From the NCBI RefSeq assembly GCF_002964705.1, contig NZ_PQCD01000005.1:1-64000 (forward strand): a DNA stretch of 64,000 nucleotides, given 5' to 3'. Below the pieces are notes generated by a model. That model did not search any database, was not told the DNA's origin, and was given only the letters and a program-made list of their open reading frames with translations. This document shows, one piece after another, positions 1-11,870 of this stretch (position 1 is its first letter; each line of letters begins with the position of its first letter). Source of the stretch: Pseudoalteromonas sp. T1lg75. GTDB taxonomy: Bacteria; Pseudomonadota; Gammaproteobacteria; Enterobacterales; Alteromonadaceae. Both the position numbers and the translations under genes were made by a program.

Positions 1-110
1 CCTCGCTATGCGTTGCTGCCTGCCGTCTCAGTGGGGTCGCATTATAGGGAGATTCGATTTCGACGCAAGCCCTTTTTTAAAGAAAATTGCTAAAAAAAGA
101 TCGTTCGTCT
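1..110 (-). promoter_or_regulatory. rRNA operon P1-type promoter, reading leftward out of the window
   Basis: Read on the minus strand there is a -35 TTGCGT (63-68), a 16-base spacer and a perfect -10 TATAAT (41-46), preceded by CTCCC and followed by GCGACCCCACTGAGACGG. The surrounding sequence, including the 16-base spacer, closely matches the E. coli rrn P1 core (CTCCCTATAATGCGCC-CACTGACACGG). Upstream (71-105) is an A/T-tract stretch that fits an UP element. This implies an rRNA operon transcribed leftward just beyond base 1; the 16S gene itself is not in the window. Bases 111-282 hold no gene and presumably carry the promoter of the next gene. Confidence 0.85.
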
Positions 111-282
111 AAAAAGCGGCCGATAGACATGCTTTTTCTACATTATTAACCAGATTCTTACCTCAAACCCCTTAGCAAACTAGATGGATGACGTTTTTTC
201 GTACGACTAATGTTTATTGCGTAGCTGCTATCCCCTAGTTAGAGTTAGGGTACTAGTCATAGCTCGGTGATAGGAACCTGAT

Positions 283-828
283 ATGAGCTTACAAAGTTAC
301 AAAGATAAATCCCCCCTTGTTCATAAGTCGGCATACATTCATGAGTCGGCCGTAATCGTTGGCGACGTAGAAATCGCAGAAGACGCCAGCATCTGGCCCT
401 TGGTTGCCGCTCGAGGTGACGTCAACTATATGCGTATCGGTAAACGCTCTAATATTCAGGATGGGAGTGTACTGCATCTGACTCGCGCCAGCGCCTCGAA
501 CCCAGAAGGTTATCCGCTCATTATTGGCGAGGATGTGACCGTAGGCCATAAGGCCATGTTGCACGGATGTCGCCTTGGCAATCGTATATTGGTTGGCATG
601 GGTGCCATTATTATGGATAACGTCATAGTGGAAGATGATGTCATTATTGGTGGTGGTGCTCTCGTGCCTCCAAACAAGACCCTTGAGTCAGGCTATTTAT
701 ACGTGGGTAGCCCGGTAAAGCAGGCGCGTCCATTAAGCGATGAAGAACGCGCCTTCTTAAAGGTATCGGCAGATAACTATGTGCGTCTAAAGGAAGAATA
801 TCTAAACGACGTTAAGCCAGTGCTTTAA
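283..828 (+). CDS. yrdA: Gamma-carbonic-anhydrase-like left-handed beta-helix protein (YrdA family)
   Basis: A 181-residue protein of the hexapeptide-repeat (LbetaH) fold, as in the YrdA/PaaY/CaiE gamma-carbonic anhydrase group. Repeating turns such as VIVGDVEIAEDASIWP and the metal-ligand region GHKAMLHGC are visible. Family members are trimers that bind a metal at subunit interfaces; true anhydrase activity is unproven for many YrdA proteins. The start at 283 has an AGGAA ribosome site upstream. The gene is convergent with the DUF1488 gene and their ends overlap by 17 bases. Its place beside aroE and an rrn promoter matches Shewanella-type genomes. Confidence 0.9.
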   Translation: MSLQSYKDKSPLVHKSAYIHESAVIVGDVEIAEDASIWPLVAARGDVNYMRIGKRSNIQDGSVLHLTRASASNPEGYPLIIGEDVTVGHKAMLHGCRLGNRILVGMGAIIMDNVIVEDDVIIGGGALVPPNKTLESGYLYVGSPVKQARPLSDEERAFLKVSADNYVRLKEEYLNDVKPVL

Positions 829-1051
829 TTTGTACTTCGCCTTCCTCACCGAAGGCTTCCTCTTCTATTTGTTGCTCGGCCAACTCTTCATAATCAAAGC
901 GATGCTCGGCAAAATGCGCCAGTGCATCGCTGCGCTCCTTTACTTTAAGCTCAATAATACAAGGTAAAAGCAGCCCATTAACCATGGCGTAAAAGGTAAT
1001 TACGCCATTTTCGTATTCTACTCTGTCAACAAATTGAATTGCTTGATTCAT
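812..1051 (-). CDS. DUF1488 family small protein (YrdB-like)
   Basis: A 79-residue acidic protein beginning [16 protein letters not shown]. The ATG at 1051 shares its A with the last base of the aroE stop codon (TAATG), so it is translationally coupled to aroE; a longer reading frame upstream lies inside aroE and is not needed. The position next to aroE and yrdA matches the DUF1488/YrdB gene of other gammaproteobacteria. The function is unknown. The tail runs 17 bases into the end of the convergent yrdA gene. Confidence 0.8.
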   Translation of the reverse strand: MNQAIQFVDRVEYENGVITFYAMVNGLLLPCIIELKVKERSDALAHFAEHRFDYEELAEQQIEEEAFGEEGEVQIKALA

Positions 1052-1872
1052 TATAATCGCCCCTCTTTTAGCGCTGCTATTATAGGCGCACATTCGGGCA
1101 TTTGCCCACGCCAAAGTTTATACGCATGGGCCGCTTGCGCCACCAACATACCCAAACCATCCGCGGTTGCTACGTTCGGATTAACCTCAGACGCCCAGCG
1201 CATGAAAGAAGTGGCCTGCTCAGCATAAAACATATCGTAGGCAAACTGGGCCCCTTCAAGATAGCTGGGATCAATGCCAGGCAATGCATTGGTGACGCTT
1301 GAAGATGTTGAATTTATGACAATATCCCAGTTTTGCGTGTTTTTATCTGTTAAGCCCGCATAACTGACATTTTGGTATTGACCGATACGCTCTACCAACA
1401 GCCGTGCTTTTTCCTCGGTACGATTGACCACATGCAGTTGTTCAACCCCAGCTTCTAGCAAGGGCAGCGCTGCACCTTTGGCCGCACCACCGGCCCCAAT
1501 TAGCAAGACATGCTTGCCTGCCAGTGAGCCGTCAAGTCGCTCCAGGTCACTCACCAAGCCAATGCCATCTGTATTATCACCCCTTAATACCCCGCCTTCT
1601 TCAAGGATTAGGGTGTTTACGGCGCCAGCAAGACGCGCTCGCTCACTAAGGGTATCAACCATGGCAAAGGCCTGCTCTTTAAATGGCAGGGTAACATTAG
1701 CCCCGCAGCCACCTTGGCGAAAAAACTCACTGACGCAGTCAACAAAGCCGTCGAGCGGTGCTAAAATGCGCTGATATTCTATTTGTTCACCTAATTGCGC
1801 CGCGAAGGCATGGTGAATGAGGGGTGATTTTGAGTGCGCTATGGGGTTACCAAACACCGCGTATGTATCCAT
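1051..1872 (-). CDS. aroE: Shikimate dehydrogenase (NADP+)
   Basis: A 273-residue enzyme reducing 3-dehydroshikimate to shikimate with NADPH in the chorismate (aromatic amino acid) pathway, cytosolic. Seen in the sequence: the N-terminal substrate domain start [14 protein letters not shown], the catalytic lysine motif NVTLPFK, the aspartate motif NTDGIG and the nucleotide-binding loop GAGGAAKG. Length is normal for AroE. It is followed by the overlapping DUF1488 gene and is divergent from the truncated haemoglobin gene 26 bases away. Confidence 0.96.
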   Translation of the reverse strand: MDTYAVFGNPIAHSKSPLIHHAFAAQLGEQIEYQRILAPLDGFVDCVSEFFRQGGCGANVTLPFKEQAFAMVDTLSERARLAGAVNTLILEEGGVLRGDNTDGIGLVSDLERLDGSLAGKHVLLIGAGGAAKGAALPLLEAGVEQLHVVNRTEEKARLLVERIGQYQNVSYAGLTDKNTQNWDIVINSTSSSVTNALPGIDPSYLEGAQFAYDMFYAEQATSFMRWASEVNPNVATADGLGMLVAQAAHAYKLWRGQMPECAPIIAALKEGRL

Positions 1873-1898
1873 TATCCTTTCCTTATATCGAGCGCATC

Positions 1899-2360
1899 AT
1901 GAAGCAGTTACTAAAACGCATCTTTAGCAAAGATGCAAAAAATTCTCAGCAAAGTACGGATGACGCCCATCCTAATGTTGAGCGTACCCCCTACGAGCTA
2001 ATGGGTGGCGAACAGGGTGCCCGTGCCCTCGCAAATCGATTCTACGACATAATGGCCAGCGATGCGTACGCCAAGCCCTTATATGATATGCATCCGCAGC
2101 CACTGGATCGTATTCGCCAGGTCTTCTTTGAATTTTTATCAGGTTGGTTAGGCGGCCCGGATCTGTTTGTAGAAAAATATGGTCATCCGCGCTTACGTCA
2201 ACGCCATATGCCCTTCCCTGTGACCGCGGAGCTTAGAGATCAGTGGATGTACTGTATGAATAAAGCGCTGGATATGGAAGTCGATAATCCGGTGTTACGT
2301 GAGGGTTTGCGACAGTCGCTAACCCAGCTGGCGACCCATATGATCAATAGCGACAACTAA
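1899..2360 (+). CDS. Group II truncated haemoglobin (trHbO/YjbI type)
   Basis: A 153-residue protein whose globin region begins near residue 33 (TPYELMGGEQGARALANRFYD) and contains the group II signatures FLSGWLGGP, EKYGHPRLRQRH (proximal histidine region) and DQWMYCM (the group II tryptophan). Such proteins bind haem and O2, and have been linked to oxygen or nitric oxide handling. The N-terminal 30 residues are a basic, low-complexity extension. ATG 1899 is chosen because upstream codons run into the divergent aroE start; no strong ribosome site is visible, so the start is less certain. It lies next to the haem gene hemF (convergent, shared terminator). Confidence 0.88.
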   Translation: MKQLLKRIFSKDAKNSQQSTDDAHPNVERTPYELMGGEQGARALANRFYDIMASDAYAKPLYDMHPQPLDRIRQVFFEFLSGWLGGPDLFVEKYGHPRLRQRHMPFPVTAELRDQWMYCMNKALDMEVDNPVLREGLRQSLTQLATHMINSDN

Positions 2361-2386
2361 AAAACGCGGCATCGGCCGCGTTTTTC
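2358..2386. terminator. Bidirectional Rho-independent terminator
   Basis: A perfect 11-base stem (AAAAACGCGGC / GCCGCGTTTTT) with an ATCG loop lies between the convergent ends of the globin gene and hemF. A and T runs on either side allow it to act in both directions. Confidence 0.9.
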
Positions 2387-2391
2387 TACTC

Positions 2392-3862
<1,471 letters not shown>

Positions 3863-3866
<4 letters not shown>

Positions 3867-4456
3867 TGTCCGCTCTCCACATCATCGGGCTGTTTGTGCC
3901 CACAATTCTTTTGCGGGCATTGTAGCATAGCTCCCTCAGCAAAGTGGCGTTTCATCATGACCGGCCAATGGCATTGCTCACACACCACCGCAACCGGCGG
4001 GTAATTCACGCTGTACTTGCACTTAGGATAGGCATCGCAGGAATAAAAGGTCTTACCATATTTGCTGCTGCGCTGAGTTAAATGGCCTTTTTTGCACTTG
4101 GGGCAAGGCGGCAAAGTACTCGCCTGCTCGTTTTGCTCGCGCTGATCGGCGATATAGTGACATTCTGGAAAGTTGGTGCAGCCGATAAACATACCAAAAC
4201 GACCGTTTTTAACCGCCAGCGGTGCGCTACATTGAGGACATGGATTATCTTCAAGGACTTTTAAGGTACTGGTGTCATGCTGATGCAAAGGGCGAATAAA
4301 ATGACACGCTGGATAACTGGCACAACCTAAAAAGGCGCCAGATTTGGAATGGCGCATCACCAGCTCGCTGCCGCACTCGGGACACACCTCGTACTCTTTT
4401 TCCAACGCGTGTTTATCGGCATTAAATAAAGAATGATCAATTTTCGTCATGCGCAC
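3863..4456 (-). CDS. Topoisomerase-type zinc-ribbon protein (YrdD-like)
   Basis: A 197-residue protein made almost wholly of zinc ribbons like those at the C-terminus of DNA topoisomerase I. Four Cys4 units are visible: CPECGSEL...CASYPAC, CPQCSAPL...CTNFPEC, CPKCKKG...CDAYPKC and a more diverged CEQCHWP...CPQKNC. There is no topoisomerase catalytic domain. It probably binds single-stranded nucleic acid; its role in this conserved smg-yrdD-tsaC run is not established. Its stop overlaps the tsaC start. Confidence 0.88.
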
Positions 4457-4512
4457 CCCAGCCCCTTGGTTAATGTGCGCCCAATATACTCAGACTCCGA
4501 TGAAGATCAAGC

Positions 4513-4986
4513 TTAATGAAGGGTCGGATTAGGGTCGTCAAAGATCAAATCTTCCATCTGCGCATAGGCCAGCTCCTGGCCGGGCACACTGAGCAACACC
4601 ATCAACACCACCCACTTCAAGTCATCCAATGCTATTTGCGCATGATCTAATGCCATGGCCCTGTCTATTACCATTTCACGCGTGGTGCTGTTGATAACTC
4701 CCACTTGCTCTAAAAACAGTAGGAAGCCTTGGCATTGCATATCGAGCTTAATGCTTTCCTCGCCGGTATAGATGCGGCAGGCCGCAGTGGGTGCGGTGTG
4801 CAGATAGGGCAATTCATCACTGTGCTGGAGCTGGGCCAGTTGTTCGAGCCAGTCCAGAGCCTTATATATTTCCGGGCTGTTAAAACCGGCCTTCAGTAGC
4901 TCATCGGTAAGCGCGCTCTCTTCAACGAAAATTTCGCTTTCGTTATGAATATAGTTTTCAAACAAATACATTAGGATATCAAACAT
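4513..4986 (-). CDS. smg: Smg family protein
   Basis: A 157-residue acidic protein starting [16 protein letters not shown], which is the family hallmark, with a helical C-terminus ending [12 protein letters not shown]. Smg proteins are conserved beside dprA in gammaproteobacteria but have no defined biochemical role. The start codon is 1 base after the dprA stop, so it is likely translated from the same message. Confidence 0.92.
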   Translation of the reverse strand: MFDILMYLFENYIHNESEIFVEESALTDELLKAGFNSPEIYKALDWLEQLAQLQHSDELPYLHTAPTAACRIYTGEESIKLDMQCQGFLLFLEQVGVINSTTREMVIDRAMALDHAQIALDDLKWVVLMVLLSVPGQELAYAQMEDLIFDDPNPTLH

Positions 4987-4987
4987 G

Positions 4988-6109
4988 TCACTCGCCCCCT
5001 ACTCTGGTATAGCCGCCCGAAGTGCTAGTAATGCTGCCTTCGAGTTCTAGGTCTATTAATAGCGTTAATAACTGCGCGATTGGAATCTGCGAACTCACCG
5101 CAATAGCATCTATGCTGGTCGGCTCAAAACCAATATGGCGAAGTAAAGTGTTCTCACCCTCTTTTTGCTCTTCCCTCTTATTTATATATAGACCCTTTTG
5201 TTGATAACAACCTAATTCGGCTAACACATCTTCGGCATTTTCCACCAAGGCCGCCCCATGCTTTATCAAAGCGTGACAACCACGGGAATACGGATTATTC
5301 ACCGCCCCCGGCATGGCCATCACCTCACGGTTATAATCCATCGCCAATTCGGCGGTGATCAAAGAGCCACTCTTTTGCTCCGCTTCGACCACTAGGGTAG
5401 CCAAACTCAACCCGGCAATAATGCGATTTCGCCGGGGAAAATGCTGGGCCCGTGGCGGGGTCCCAGGTAAAAACTCACTGACCAACAAACCGTGCTGGGC
5501 TATTTGCTCCCATAGCGCCTTATTTCTGCGCGGGTAACATAAATCAACTCCCGTCCCCAGTACCGCTAATGTCGCGCCACCATTGTGCAATGCTCCCTGA
5601 TGGGCGCTGGCATCTATGCCCATGGCCATACCCGAAGTCACCACTATTTCGGCGTCACTCAGTTGCGCCGCAAATTCAAAAGCATGGCGTTTCCCCCCCA
5701 CGCTCGCACCACGACTGCCAACAATCGCCACCTGAGGCCGGCTCAACAAGGTGCTATTACCTAGACAAAACAATAACAAAGGTGGGTCTGGCAGCTCCTT
5801 TAATAACGGCGGATATAAGGGGTTAACTAGGCTGATCACAGCTATGCCCTGACGCTGATACTCACTGAGCTGGTGTTGCAGAGGTTCAAGTTTAGTAGCG
5901 GTTAAACGGGTAGCAATATCACGGCGCAAACCAGCTTCAATAAGCGTTTCTGTATTATCGAACAGGTCGCTAATGGCAAGGTGTTGCAGCAAGGAGTAGG
6001 CGCTACGCAAGCCAAGACCTGGGGTGCGTATTAATGCCAATAAGATGGCATCGGCACGAAGTAAATCGGCCTCAGAAGAGGCCGATGGAATAAATTCACT
6101 CTGTGTCAT
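4988..6109 (-). CDS. dprA: DNA-processing protein DprA (Smf), RecA loader
   Basis: A 373-residue protein. An N-terminal helix-hairpin/SAM-like region ([20 protein letters not shown]) is followed by a Rossmann-like DNA-binding domain with [39 protein letters not shown] and [11 protein letters not shown], then a C-terminal winged-helix segment. In naturally transformable bacteria DprA loads RecA on incoming single strands; presence alone does not prove competence. ATG 6109 is chosen over an upstream TTG because GGAGG sits directly before it. Confidence 0.95.
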   Translation of the reverse strand: MTQSEFIPSASSEADLLRADAILLALIRTPGLGLRSAYSLLQHLAISDLFDNTETLIEAGLRRDIATRLTATKLEPLQHQLSEYQRQGIAVISLVNPLYPPLLKELPDPPLLLFCLGNSTLLSRPQVAIVGSRGASVGGKRHAFEFAAQLSDAEIVVTSGMAMGIDASAHQGALHNGGATLAVLGTGVDLCYPRRNKALWEQIAQHGLLVSEFLPGTPPRAQHFPRRNRIIAGLSLATLVVEAEQKSGSLITAELAMDYNREVMAMPGAVNNPYSRGCHALIKHGAALVENAEDVLAELGCYQQKGLYINKREEQKEGENTLLRHIGFEPTSIDAIAVSSQIPIAQLLTLLIDLELEGSITSTSGGYTRVGGE

Positions 6110-6156
6110 GCTCCCTCCTTGAGCAAGACCCAAAAGCTTGTTACGGAAAGCGTCGG

Positions 6157-7281
6157 TTAGTCGACGCTTACAACATCTCCGACACGAATGGGTCGTAATG
6201 TTTTAGTAATGATGGCATAGCTTACGCGTTCCTGAACTTTAAGAACCATTAGCTCACCCACTTTTTCCTTGGGCATATGCCAGGTCTTATTGTCCGCATC
6301 CTCTTCCATGCCCATGCCTTCTTCCATATTCGACATAAACTTATCATAGGTGCTGGAGTCTTCTTTGTATTGAGGACCATCACGACCGTCGATTACGGTG
6401 GGTGACTGACGACGAATATCAAACATATGACCCGCTTTCACTTCGTCCACCATGCCACGGTTGAGTACCACTATATCCATCTTACTGAATTCGCGTAGCT
6501 GATTACTTGAGGCGATAATTTCACCATCAATTTCAGTCTCTGGGCGACGCATCTGGAAGGTCGCAGGCAAACTCTGACCTTGGCTAACCGGCATTAAGAA
6601 ATCACCGGCGTTGATTTCGCGCTTAACGCCATCAACAAAGATGGACGCAGGCACACCAGCATTGACATCCCCACTGCGGAACGCCTTAGCGGTAGCCACC
6701 AGTTTTACCTCATAACCCAACAATTCTTCGGTTTGCGGGTCAATATAAGGTCGGTTTTTGTGGTAGATGGCATAGCTACGGTTACGTTCCAGGTCACCTT
6801 TAACGTAAAGAATATGGCCCTGAGTAGAGCGTTTCACATTCTCGTTGGCGCCCAGTACATAAGGCTGCGCATTAATCTTTTCTTCACTGAGAGCCTGGTC
6901 GTAAGTTAAAAACGGACGCAGTAGCTCCAACGACAAGGTGGGTAGCGCGTCACGCTTCATCGTCTTACGACCATGGGGCGATAGTTTCTGATAGTTATCC
7001 GGGCGTTTAACCACTAGACGCGGTCGCCCTTGGGCGTCGTACACTAGATACAGTGTATCGCCAGGGTAAATAAGGTGTGGGTTGTCAATTTGTGGGTTCA
7101 TTTGCCAAAGCTCTGGCCACAGCCAAGGCTTGTCCAAATAAATAGCAGAGATATCCCAAAGTGTATCTCCCTTTTTCACCACATATTGTTCTGGTGCGTC
7201 GTCTTTGACTGCTAAAACATCTGCTAATGATGGAAAAGCAACCGCAAGAGCAAATACGGCAGCTGATAGCTGTTTAATCAT
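6157..7281 (-). CDS. Secreted LysM domain protein
   Basis: A 374-residue protein with a signal peptide (MIKQLSAAVFALAVAFPSLA) and one LysM domain near residues 30-82 (YVVKKGDTLWDISAIYL ... LIYPGDTLYLV), which should bind peptidoglycan. The rest is a long region typical of the LysM protein found just upstream of dprA in many gammaproteobacteria and has no catalytic motif I recognise. ATG 7281 is preferred because AGGAAG precedes it and the signal peptide begins there. It heads the leftward operon and is divergent from def. Confidence 0.9.
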   Translation of the reverse strand: MIKQLSAAVFALAVAFPSLADVLAVKDDAPEQYVVKKGDTLWDISAIYLDKPWLWPELWQMNPQIDNPHLIYPGDTLYLVYDAQGRPRLVVKRPDNYQKLSPHGRKTMKRDALPTLSLELLRPFLTYDQALSEEKINAQPYVLGANENVKRSTQGHILYVKGDLERNRSYAIYHKNRPYIDPQTEELLGYEVKLVATAKAFRSGDVNAGVPASIFVDGVKREINAGDFLMPVSQGQSLPATFQMRRPETEIDGEIIASSNQLREFSKMDIVVLNRGMVDEVKAGHMFDIRRQSPTVIDGRDGPQYKEDSSTYDKFMSNMEEGMGMEEDADNKTWHMPKEKVGELMVLKVQERVSYAIITKTLRPIRVGDVVSVD

Positions 7282-7411
7282 TGTAATGAGCTTCCTAAAG
7301 CTTGTTTTATTATATTTATTACCCAATAACCTGTTAAAGGTGCACACGAATGGCTAAAATAAAAACATAACACAATACCTGATATTTAGCACAATTTTTA
7401 ATAAGGCAATT

Positions 7412-7921
7412 ATGGCACTTTTAGAAGTACTTAGGTTCCCAGATGAACGTTTACGCACGATTGCTGCACCGGTCGAACAAGTCGATGACGGCATTCGTAG
7501 CATTACCGAAAACATGTTAGCAACCATGTATGACGAAAATGGTATCGGTTTAGCGGCAACGCAAGTTGATATTCACCAACGCATTGTTGTTATTGATGTT
7601 TCCGAGGAACGTAATGAACCTTTGATCCTCATCAACCCAGAGATCACACACAAAGATGGTTCTACCGTCAGCGAAGAAGGATGTTTGTCTGTTCCCCATT
7701 CTTATGCCAAGGTTGATCGCGCCGAAACCGTAACCGTTAAAGCCCTCAACGCCCAGGGTGAAGAGTTTACTTTAGACGCCGATGGTTTATTGGCCATCTG
7801 TATTCAACACGAACTAGATCACCTAGTTGGTAAGTTATTTATTGATTACTTGTCGCCGTTAAAACGCCAGCGTATCCGTAAAAAGCTTGAGAAAGAAGCG
7901 CGCCTGGCTGCCAAAGCTTAA
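7412..7921 (+). CDS. def: Peptide deformylase
   Basis: A 169-residue metalloenzyme that removes the formyl group from the N-terminal methionine of new proteins. The three family motifs are present: [17 protein letters not shown] (metal-binding cysteine) and QHELDHLVG (metal-binding HExxH). Length matches E. coli Def. It is the first gene of the rightward def-fmt-rsmB-trkA run. Confidence 0.98.
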   Translation: MALLEVLRFPDERLRTIAAPVEQVDDGIRSITENMLATMYDENGIGLAATQVDIHQRIVVIDVSEERNEPLILINPEITHKDGSTVSEEGCLSVPHSYAKVDRAETVTVKALNAQGEEFTLDADGLLAICIQHELDHLVGKLFIDYLSPLKRQRIRKKLEKEARLAAKA

Positions 7922-7936
7922 TTACAAGGAATCACA

Positions 7937-8893
7937 GTGACACAAGCCCTTCGCATTGTATTTGCCGGTACACCGGACTTTGCTGCACGCCATTTGCAGG
8001 CCTTAATCGACTCCGAGCATGAGCTGGTTGGCGTATATAGCCAGCCGGATCGCCCCGCCGGGCGTGGTAAAAAACTCAAAGCCAGTGAGGTAAAAACCCT
8101 GGCCCTTGAGCACAACCTGCCGGTGTTTCAACCAGAAAGTCTCAAAAGTGAAGAAGCGCAGCAACAATTGGCTGCGTTAAATGCCGATATCATGGTGGTG
8201 GTCGCCTATGGCCTACTGCTGCCGAAAAGCATTCTAGAGACTCCAAAACTCGGTTGCATCAACGTCCATGGCTCGATTCTGCCGCGCTGGCGCGGCGCCG
8301 CTCCGATTCAAAGAGCAATTTGGGCCGGTGATCATGAAACCGGTGTGACCATAATGCAAATGGATGAAGGCTTAGATACCGGTGACATGCTCAGCGTGAG
8401 TCGTTGCGCCATCGATGCCAAGGAAACCTCAGCGTCCCTGTACGCCAAATTAGCAGAACTTGGCCCCGCCGCGCTTATTGAAACGCTGGCAAATATAAAA
8501 GCCATTAAGCCGCAGCAACAGGACGAGCAGTTGGCTAACTATGCGAAAAAGCTCTCCAAACAAGAAGCCCTGTTGGATTGGCAGCTGGATGCGGCACAAT
8601 TAGAGCGCAATATTCGCGCCTTCAACCCCTGGCCCGTTAGTTACACGGAAATGGCTGGCAATACGGTAAAGGTATGGCAAGCCGAGGTGGTTGCCGAGCA
8701 AGGCACGCCGGGCACCATTTTACGTGCTGATAAAAGTGGCATTGTGATCGCCTGTGCGAGCGATGCACTGTGCATCACCGAGCTGCAACCCCAAGGTAAA
8801 AAGCCGATGTCGAGCCAGGATTTCCTAAACGGCCGTGCCGACTGGGTCACCGTTGGCAGCTCATTAATCACTGCGGATGACCAGGGTGAGTAA
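7937..8893 (+). CDS. fmt: Methionyl-tRNA formyltransferase
   Basis: A 318-residue enzyme that formylates initiator Met-tRNA with 10-formyl-tetrahydrofolate. The formyltransferase domain shows [12 protein letters not shown] and the catalytic block [20 protein letters not shown], followed by the C-terminal OB-like domain with NPWPVSY. The start is GTG at 7937 with AAGGAATC upstream. It lies 15 bases after def, its functional partner, and its end overlaps rsmB by 17 bases. Confidence 0.98.
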   Translation: MTQALRIVFAGTPDFAARHLQALIDSEHELVGVYSQPDRPAGRGKKLKASEVKTLALEHNLPVFQPESLKSEEAQQQLAALNADIMVVVAYGLLLPKSILETPKLGCINVHGSILPRWRGAAPIQRAIWAGDHETGVTIMQMDEGLDTGDMLSVSRCAIDAKETSASLYAKLAELGPAALIETLANIKAIKPQQQDEQLANYAKKLSKQEALLDWQLDAAQLERNIRAFNPWPVSYTEMAGNTVKVWQAEVVAEQGTPGTILRADKSGIVIACASDALCITELQPQGKKPMSSQDFLNGRADWVTVGSSLITADDQGE

Positions 8894-10169
8894 TGTTCGC
8901 GCCCAGGCGGCGCACACCCTTTACCAGGTGGTCGACAAAGGCATTTCTCTGTCTGTGGCCCTGCCCAGGTACAGCCGCGATCTAAGCCCGCAAGACAAGG
9001 CACTAATGCAACAGATTTGCTTTGGTGTTTTACGTTATTTGCCGAGCCTGGAATTTTATTGCCAACAGTTACTCGAAAAGCCATTGAAAGGAAAAAGCCG
9101 GGTTTATCAATTTCTGCTCTACGTCGGCTTGTATCAATTGCAATATATGCGCGTGCCCGAGCATGCCGCCGTGGCCGAAACGGTCAATGCCCTCAAATCG
9201 ATGCGTGCGGTGGGCCTCAAAGGCCTGGTTAACGCCGTGCTACGCACCTTTCAACGCCAACAACAAGGCCTGGAAGAGCAAGCGGAACAAATCGATGCCT
9301 GCAAATACAATCACCCCGGCTGGTTGATTAAAAAGCTACAACGTGATTACCCAGAGCAATGGCAGGATATTATCGAGGAAAATCAGCAACAGGCCCCCAT
9401 GTGGCTGCGAGCGAATAATCGCATTAATAGCCGCGATGCCTATGCCGATAAACTGTTTGATCAAAACATTGGCTTTAGCATAGATGAAGCATTCCAAGAT
9501 GCTATCCGCCTCGATAAGGCCATGGATGTGTTTGCCCTGCCCGAATTCGAGCGCGGCGCCTGTTCGGTACAGGATGCGGCGGCCCAACAAGCGGCAAGGC
9601 TTCTGGACCCACAAGATGGTGAATTGATCTTGGACGCCTGTGCGGCGCCCGGTGGCAAAACCTGTCATATTCTCGAGCTTGCCGATGCCCGCGTCGTCGC
9701 TTTGGATGCCGATGCTCAGCGCCTTGAGCGCGTTAATGAAAACCTAGAGCGAATCGGTTTAAACGCCGAATTGATCTGCGCCCAGGCGGAGCAAACAGAG
9801 CAATGGTATCAAGGTGAGCAGTTCGACCGTATTCTCCTTGATGTGCCCTGCTCGGCCACCGGGGTGATCCGCCGTCATCCGGATATCAAGTGGCTGCGTC
9901 GCGGCAGCGATATCGATGAACTGGCGCAACTGCAAGCCAGCATACTGGACGCCATTTGGCCGCTGCTCAAACCGGGCGGTACTCTGGTTTACGCCACCTG
10001 CTCGGTATTAAGCGAAGAAAACCAATCGCAAATACGAGCATTTTTAGCCAAACATGGTGACGCCAAGCATATAGCGTTGCATGATAAGGATACCGAGCAG
10101 CAGCCGGGTTGGCAGTTGTTGCCGGGAGAAACCGATGGTTTTTACTACGCAAAAATAATAAAGCAGTGA
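8877..10169 (+). CDS. rsmB: 16S rRNA (cytosine-967-C5)-methyltransferase
   Basis: A 430-residue enzyme (also called Sun/Fmu). The N-terminal NusB-like RNA-binding domain is followed by a SAM-dependent Rossmann domain with [15 protein letters not shown], the PC motif [18 protein letters not shown] and the TC motif YATCSVL that holds the catalytic cysteine. Length is within one residue of E. coli RsmB. The ATG at 8877 lies inside fmt, giving translational coupling. Confidence 0.97.
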   Translation: MTRVSNVRAQAAHTLYQVVDKGISLSVALPRYSRDLSPQDKALMQQICFGVLRYLPSLEFYCQQLLEKPLKGKSRVYQFLLYVGLYQLQYMRVPEHAAVAETVNALKSMRAVGLKGLVNAVLRTFQRQQQGLEEQAEQIDACKYNHPGWLIKKLQRDYPEQWQDIIEENQQQAPMWLRANNRINSRDAYADKLFDQNIGFSIDEAFQDAIRLDKAMDVFALPEFERGACSVQDAAAQQAARLLDPQDGELILDACAAPGGKTCHILELADARVVALDADAQRLERVNENLERIGLNAELICAQAEQTEQWYQGEQFDRILLDVPCSATGVIRRHPDIKWLRRGSDIDELAQLQASILDAIWPLLKPGGTLVYATCSVLSEENQSQIRAFLAKHGDAKHIALHDKDTEQQPGWQLLPGETDGFYYAKIIKQ

Positions 10170-10176
10170 CATAGTC

Positions 10177-11553
10177 ATGAAAATTATCATCTTAGGTGCA
10201 GGCCAGGTTGGCGGCACATTAGCGGAAAACTTAGTGGGTGAGCAAAACGAGATCACCGTGGTCGATATCGACGGTGACCGTTTGCGCGAGCTGCAAGACA
10301 AATATGACTTGCAAGGCGTTAATGGCCACAGTGCTCACCCCGATGTGCTGCGCAAGGCTGGCGCCGAAGATGCGGATATGATCATCGCCGTGACGAGCTC
10401 CGACGAAGTGAACATGGTGGCCTGTCAGGTTGCCTACAGTATCTTTAACACCCCGACTAAAATTGCGCGGATCCGCTCGGAACAATACTTACGTTATCGC
10501 CAGCAGTTATTCCACAATGATGACCTGCCCGTTGATCACTACATTGCACCCGAGGCTCTGGTCACCAAGTATATTCGCCGCTTAATCGACTACCCTGGCG
10601 CCCTGCAGGTGTTGCAGTTTGCCGACGGTAAGCTGTCCTTGGTAGCAGTTAAGGCCTACTACGGCGGTATGCTGGTTGGTTATGCACTCTCGGCATTAAA
10701 AGAACATATTCCCAATGTGGAAACCCGGGTTGCCGCCATTTACCGTCAAGGTAAGGCCATCAAGCCGCTGGGAACCACGGTTATCGAAGCCGATGATGAA
10801 GTCTTCTTTATCGCCGCAACCAAGCATATTCGCGCGGTAATGAGCGAGCTGCAAAAGCTGGAACGTTCATATAAAAAGATCATGATTGCCGGCGGCGGTA
10901 ACATAGGCGCAGGTTTGGCTCGCTCATTGGAAAAAAATCACAGCGTCAAGCTGCTGGAGCGCAATCCTATGCGGGCCGAGCAACTCTCGGAAATGCTTGA
11001 TGATACCGTGGTTTTCTGTGGTGACGCCTCGGATCAGGAGCTGCTGTCGGAAGAGCATATCGAGCAGGTAGATGTCTTTATCGCCGTGACCAACGATGAT
11101 GAAGCGAATATCATGTCGGCCATGCTGGCCAAGCGCATGGGTGCGCAAAAAACCATGGTGCTAATTCAGCGTGGTGCCTATGTGGATCTGGTTCAAGGTG
11201 GTGAAATCGATATTGCCATTTCGCCGCAACAAGCGACCATATCGGCCCTGTTAACCCATGTTCGCCGCGGTGATATAGTGAACGTTTACTCACTGCGCAA
11301 GGGTGCTGCTGAAGCCATTGAAGCTGTGGCCCATGGCGATGAAAACACTTCTAAGGTGGTGGGTCGTGCCATTAGTGAAATCAAACTCCCTTCGGGCACT
11401 ACCATTGGCGCCATAGTGCGTAATGATGATGTGCTTATCGCCCATGACGACACCGTGATTCAAAGCGGCGACCATGTGATCATGTTCTTGATCGACAAAA
11501 AGCATATTCATGTAGTCGAGAAGCTCTTCCAAGTCAGCGCCATGTTCTTATAA
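10177..11553 (+). CDS. trkA: Trk potassium uptake NAD-binding protein TrkA
   Basis: A 458-residue cytosolic regulator of the TrkH K+ channel with two tandem RCK (TrkA-N/TrkA-C) units. The first NAD-binding loop is [18 protein letters not shown] at the N-terminus; the second is [17 protein letters not shown] near residue 235. Length equals E. coli TrkA. Its membrane partner trkH lies 1.7 kb away on the other strand, separated by the EF-hand gene cluster, an arrangement worth noting because in relatives they are usually closer. Confidence 0.97.
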   Translation: MKIIILGAGQVGGTLAENLVGEQNEITVVDIDGDRLRELQDKYDLQGVNGHSAHPDVLRKAGAEDADMIIAVTSSDEVNMVACQVAYSIFNTPTKIARIRSEQYLRYRQQLFHNDDLPVDHYIAPEALVTKYIRRLIDYPGALQVLQFADGKLSLVAVKAYYGGMLVGYALSALKEHIPNVETRVAAIYRQGKAIKPLGTTVIEADDEVFFIAATKHIRAVMSELQKLERSYKKIMIAGGGNIGAGLARSLEKNHSVKLLERNPMRAEQLSEMLDDTVVFCGDASDQELLSEEHIEQVDVFIAVTNDDEANIMSAMLAKRMGAQKTMVLIQRGAYVDLVQGGEIDIAISPQQATISALLTHVRRGDIVNVYSLRKGAAEAIEAVAHGDENTSKVVGRAISEIKLPSGTTIGAIVRNDDVLIAHDDTVIQSGDHVIMFLIDKKHIHVVEKLFQVSAMFL

Positions 11554-11600
11554 GCAAAAAAAAGCAGCTTTAGTTGGAAACTAAATGCTGCTTTTTGCTT
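11552..11600. terminator. Terminator between trkA and the EF-hand cluster
   Basis: A long stem (AAAAAGCAGC + TTTAGTT, GGAA loop, AACTAAA + GCTGCTTTTT) with T runs on both strands separates the convergent trkA and EF-hand genes and can act for both. Confidence 0.85.
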
Positions 11601-11619
11601 CTCTAATGGATTTAGGTGT

Positions 11620-11841
11620 TTACTCAATATTGGCAAACTCTTCTGGCGATAGCTCGCCGTTACCATCGATATCAAGCTCATCGAACTTAGCCATTACCTC
11701 GGCATCGGCGCTCGCTTCTTCCTTGCTGATGCCGCCATTACCATCAACATCAAGCGATTCAAACGTCGCACCAGTGCCTGCAAAGGCGGTTGAAGATGAT
11801 GCCAAAATTGCCATAGCTAGTAGTGTATTGGTCGTTTTCAT
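11620..11841 (-). CDS. Small secreted EF-hand protein, copy 1 (last in cluster)
   Basis: A 73-residue precursor: a signal peptide (MKTTNTLLAMAILASSSTAFA) and about 50 mature residues with two EF-hand calcium loops, DVDGNGGISKEE and DIDGNGELSPEE, each with Asp/Asn ligands at 1, 3 and 5, Gly at 6 and Glu at 12. It probably binds Ca2+ in the periplasm or outside the cell. ATG 11841 is preferred because GGAG lies before it. It is the fourth and last gene of a leftward array of paralogues. Confidence 0.85.
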   Translation of the reverse strand: MKTTNTLLAMAILASSSTAFAGTGATFESLDVDGNGGISKEEASADAEVMAKFDELDIDGNGELSPEEFANIE

Positions 11842-11870
11842 AACTTGCTCCAAATATTCAAAAAGTAAAC

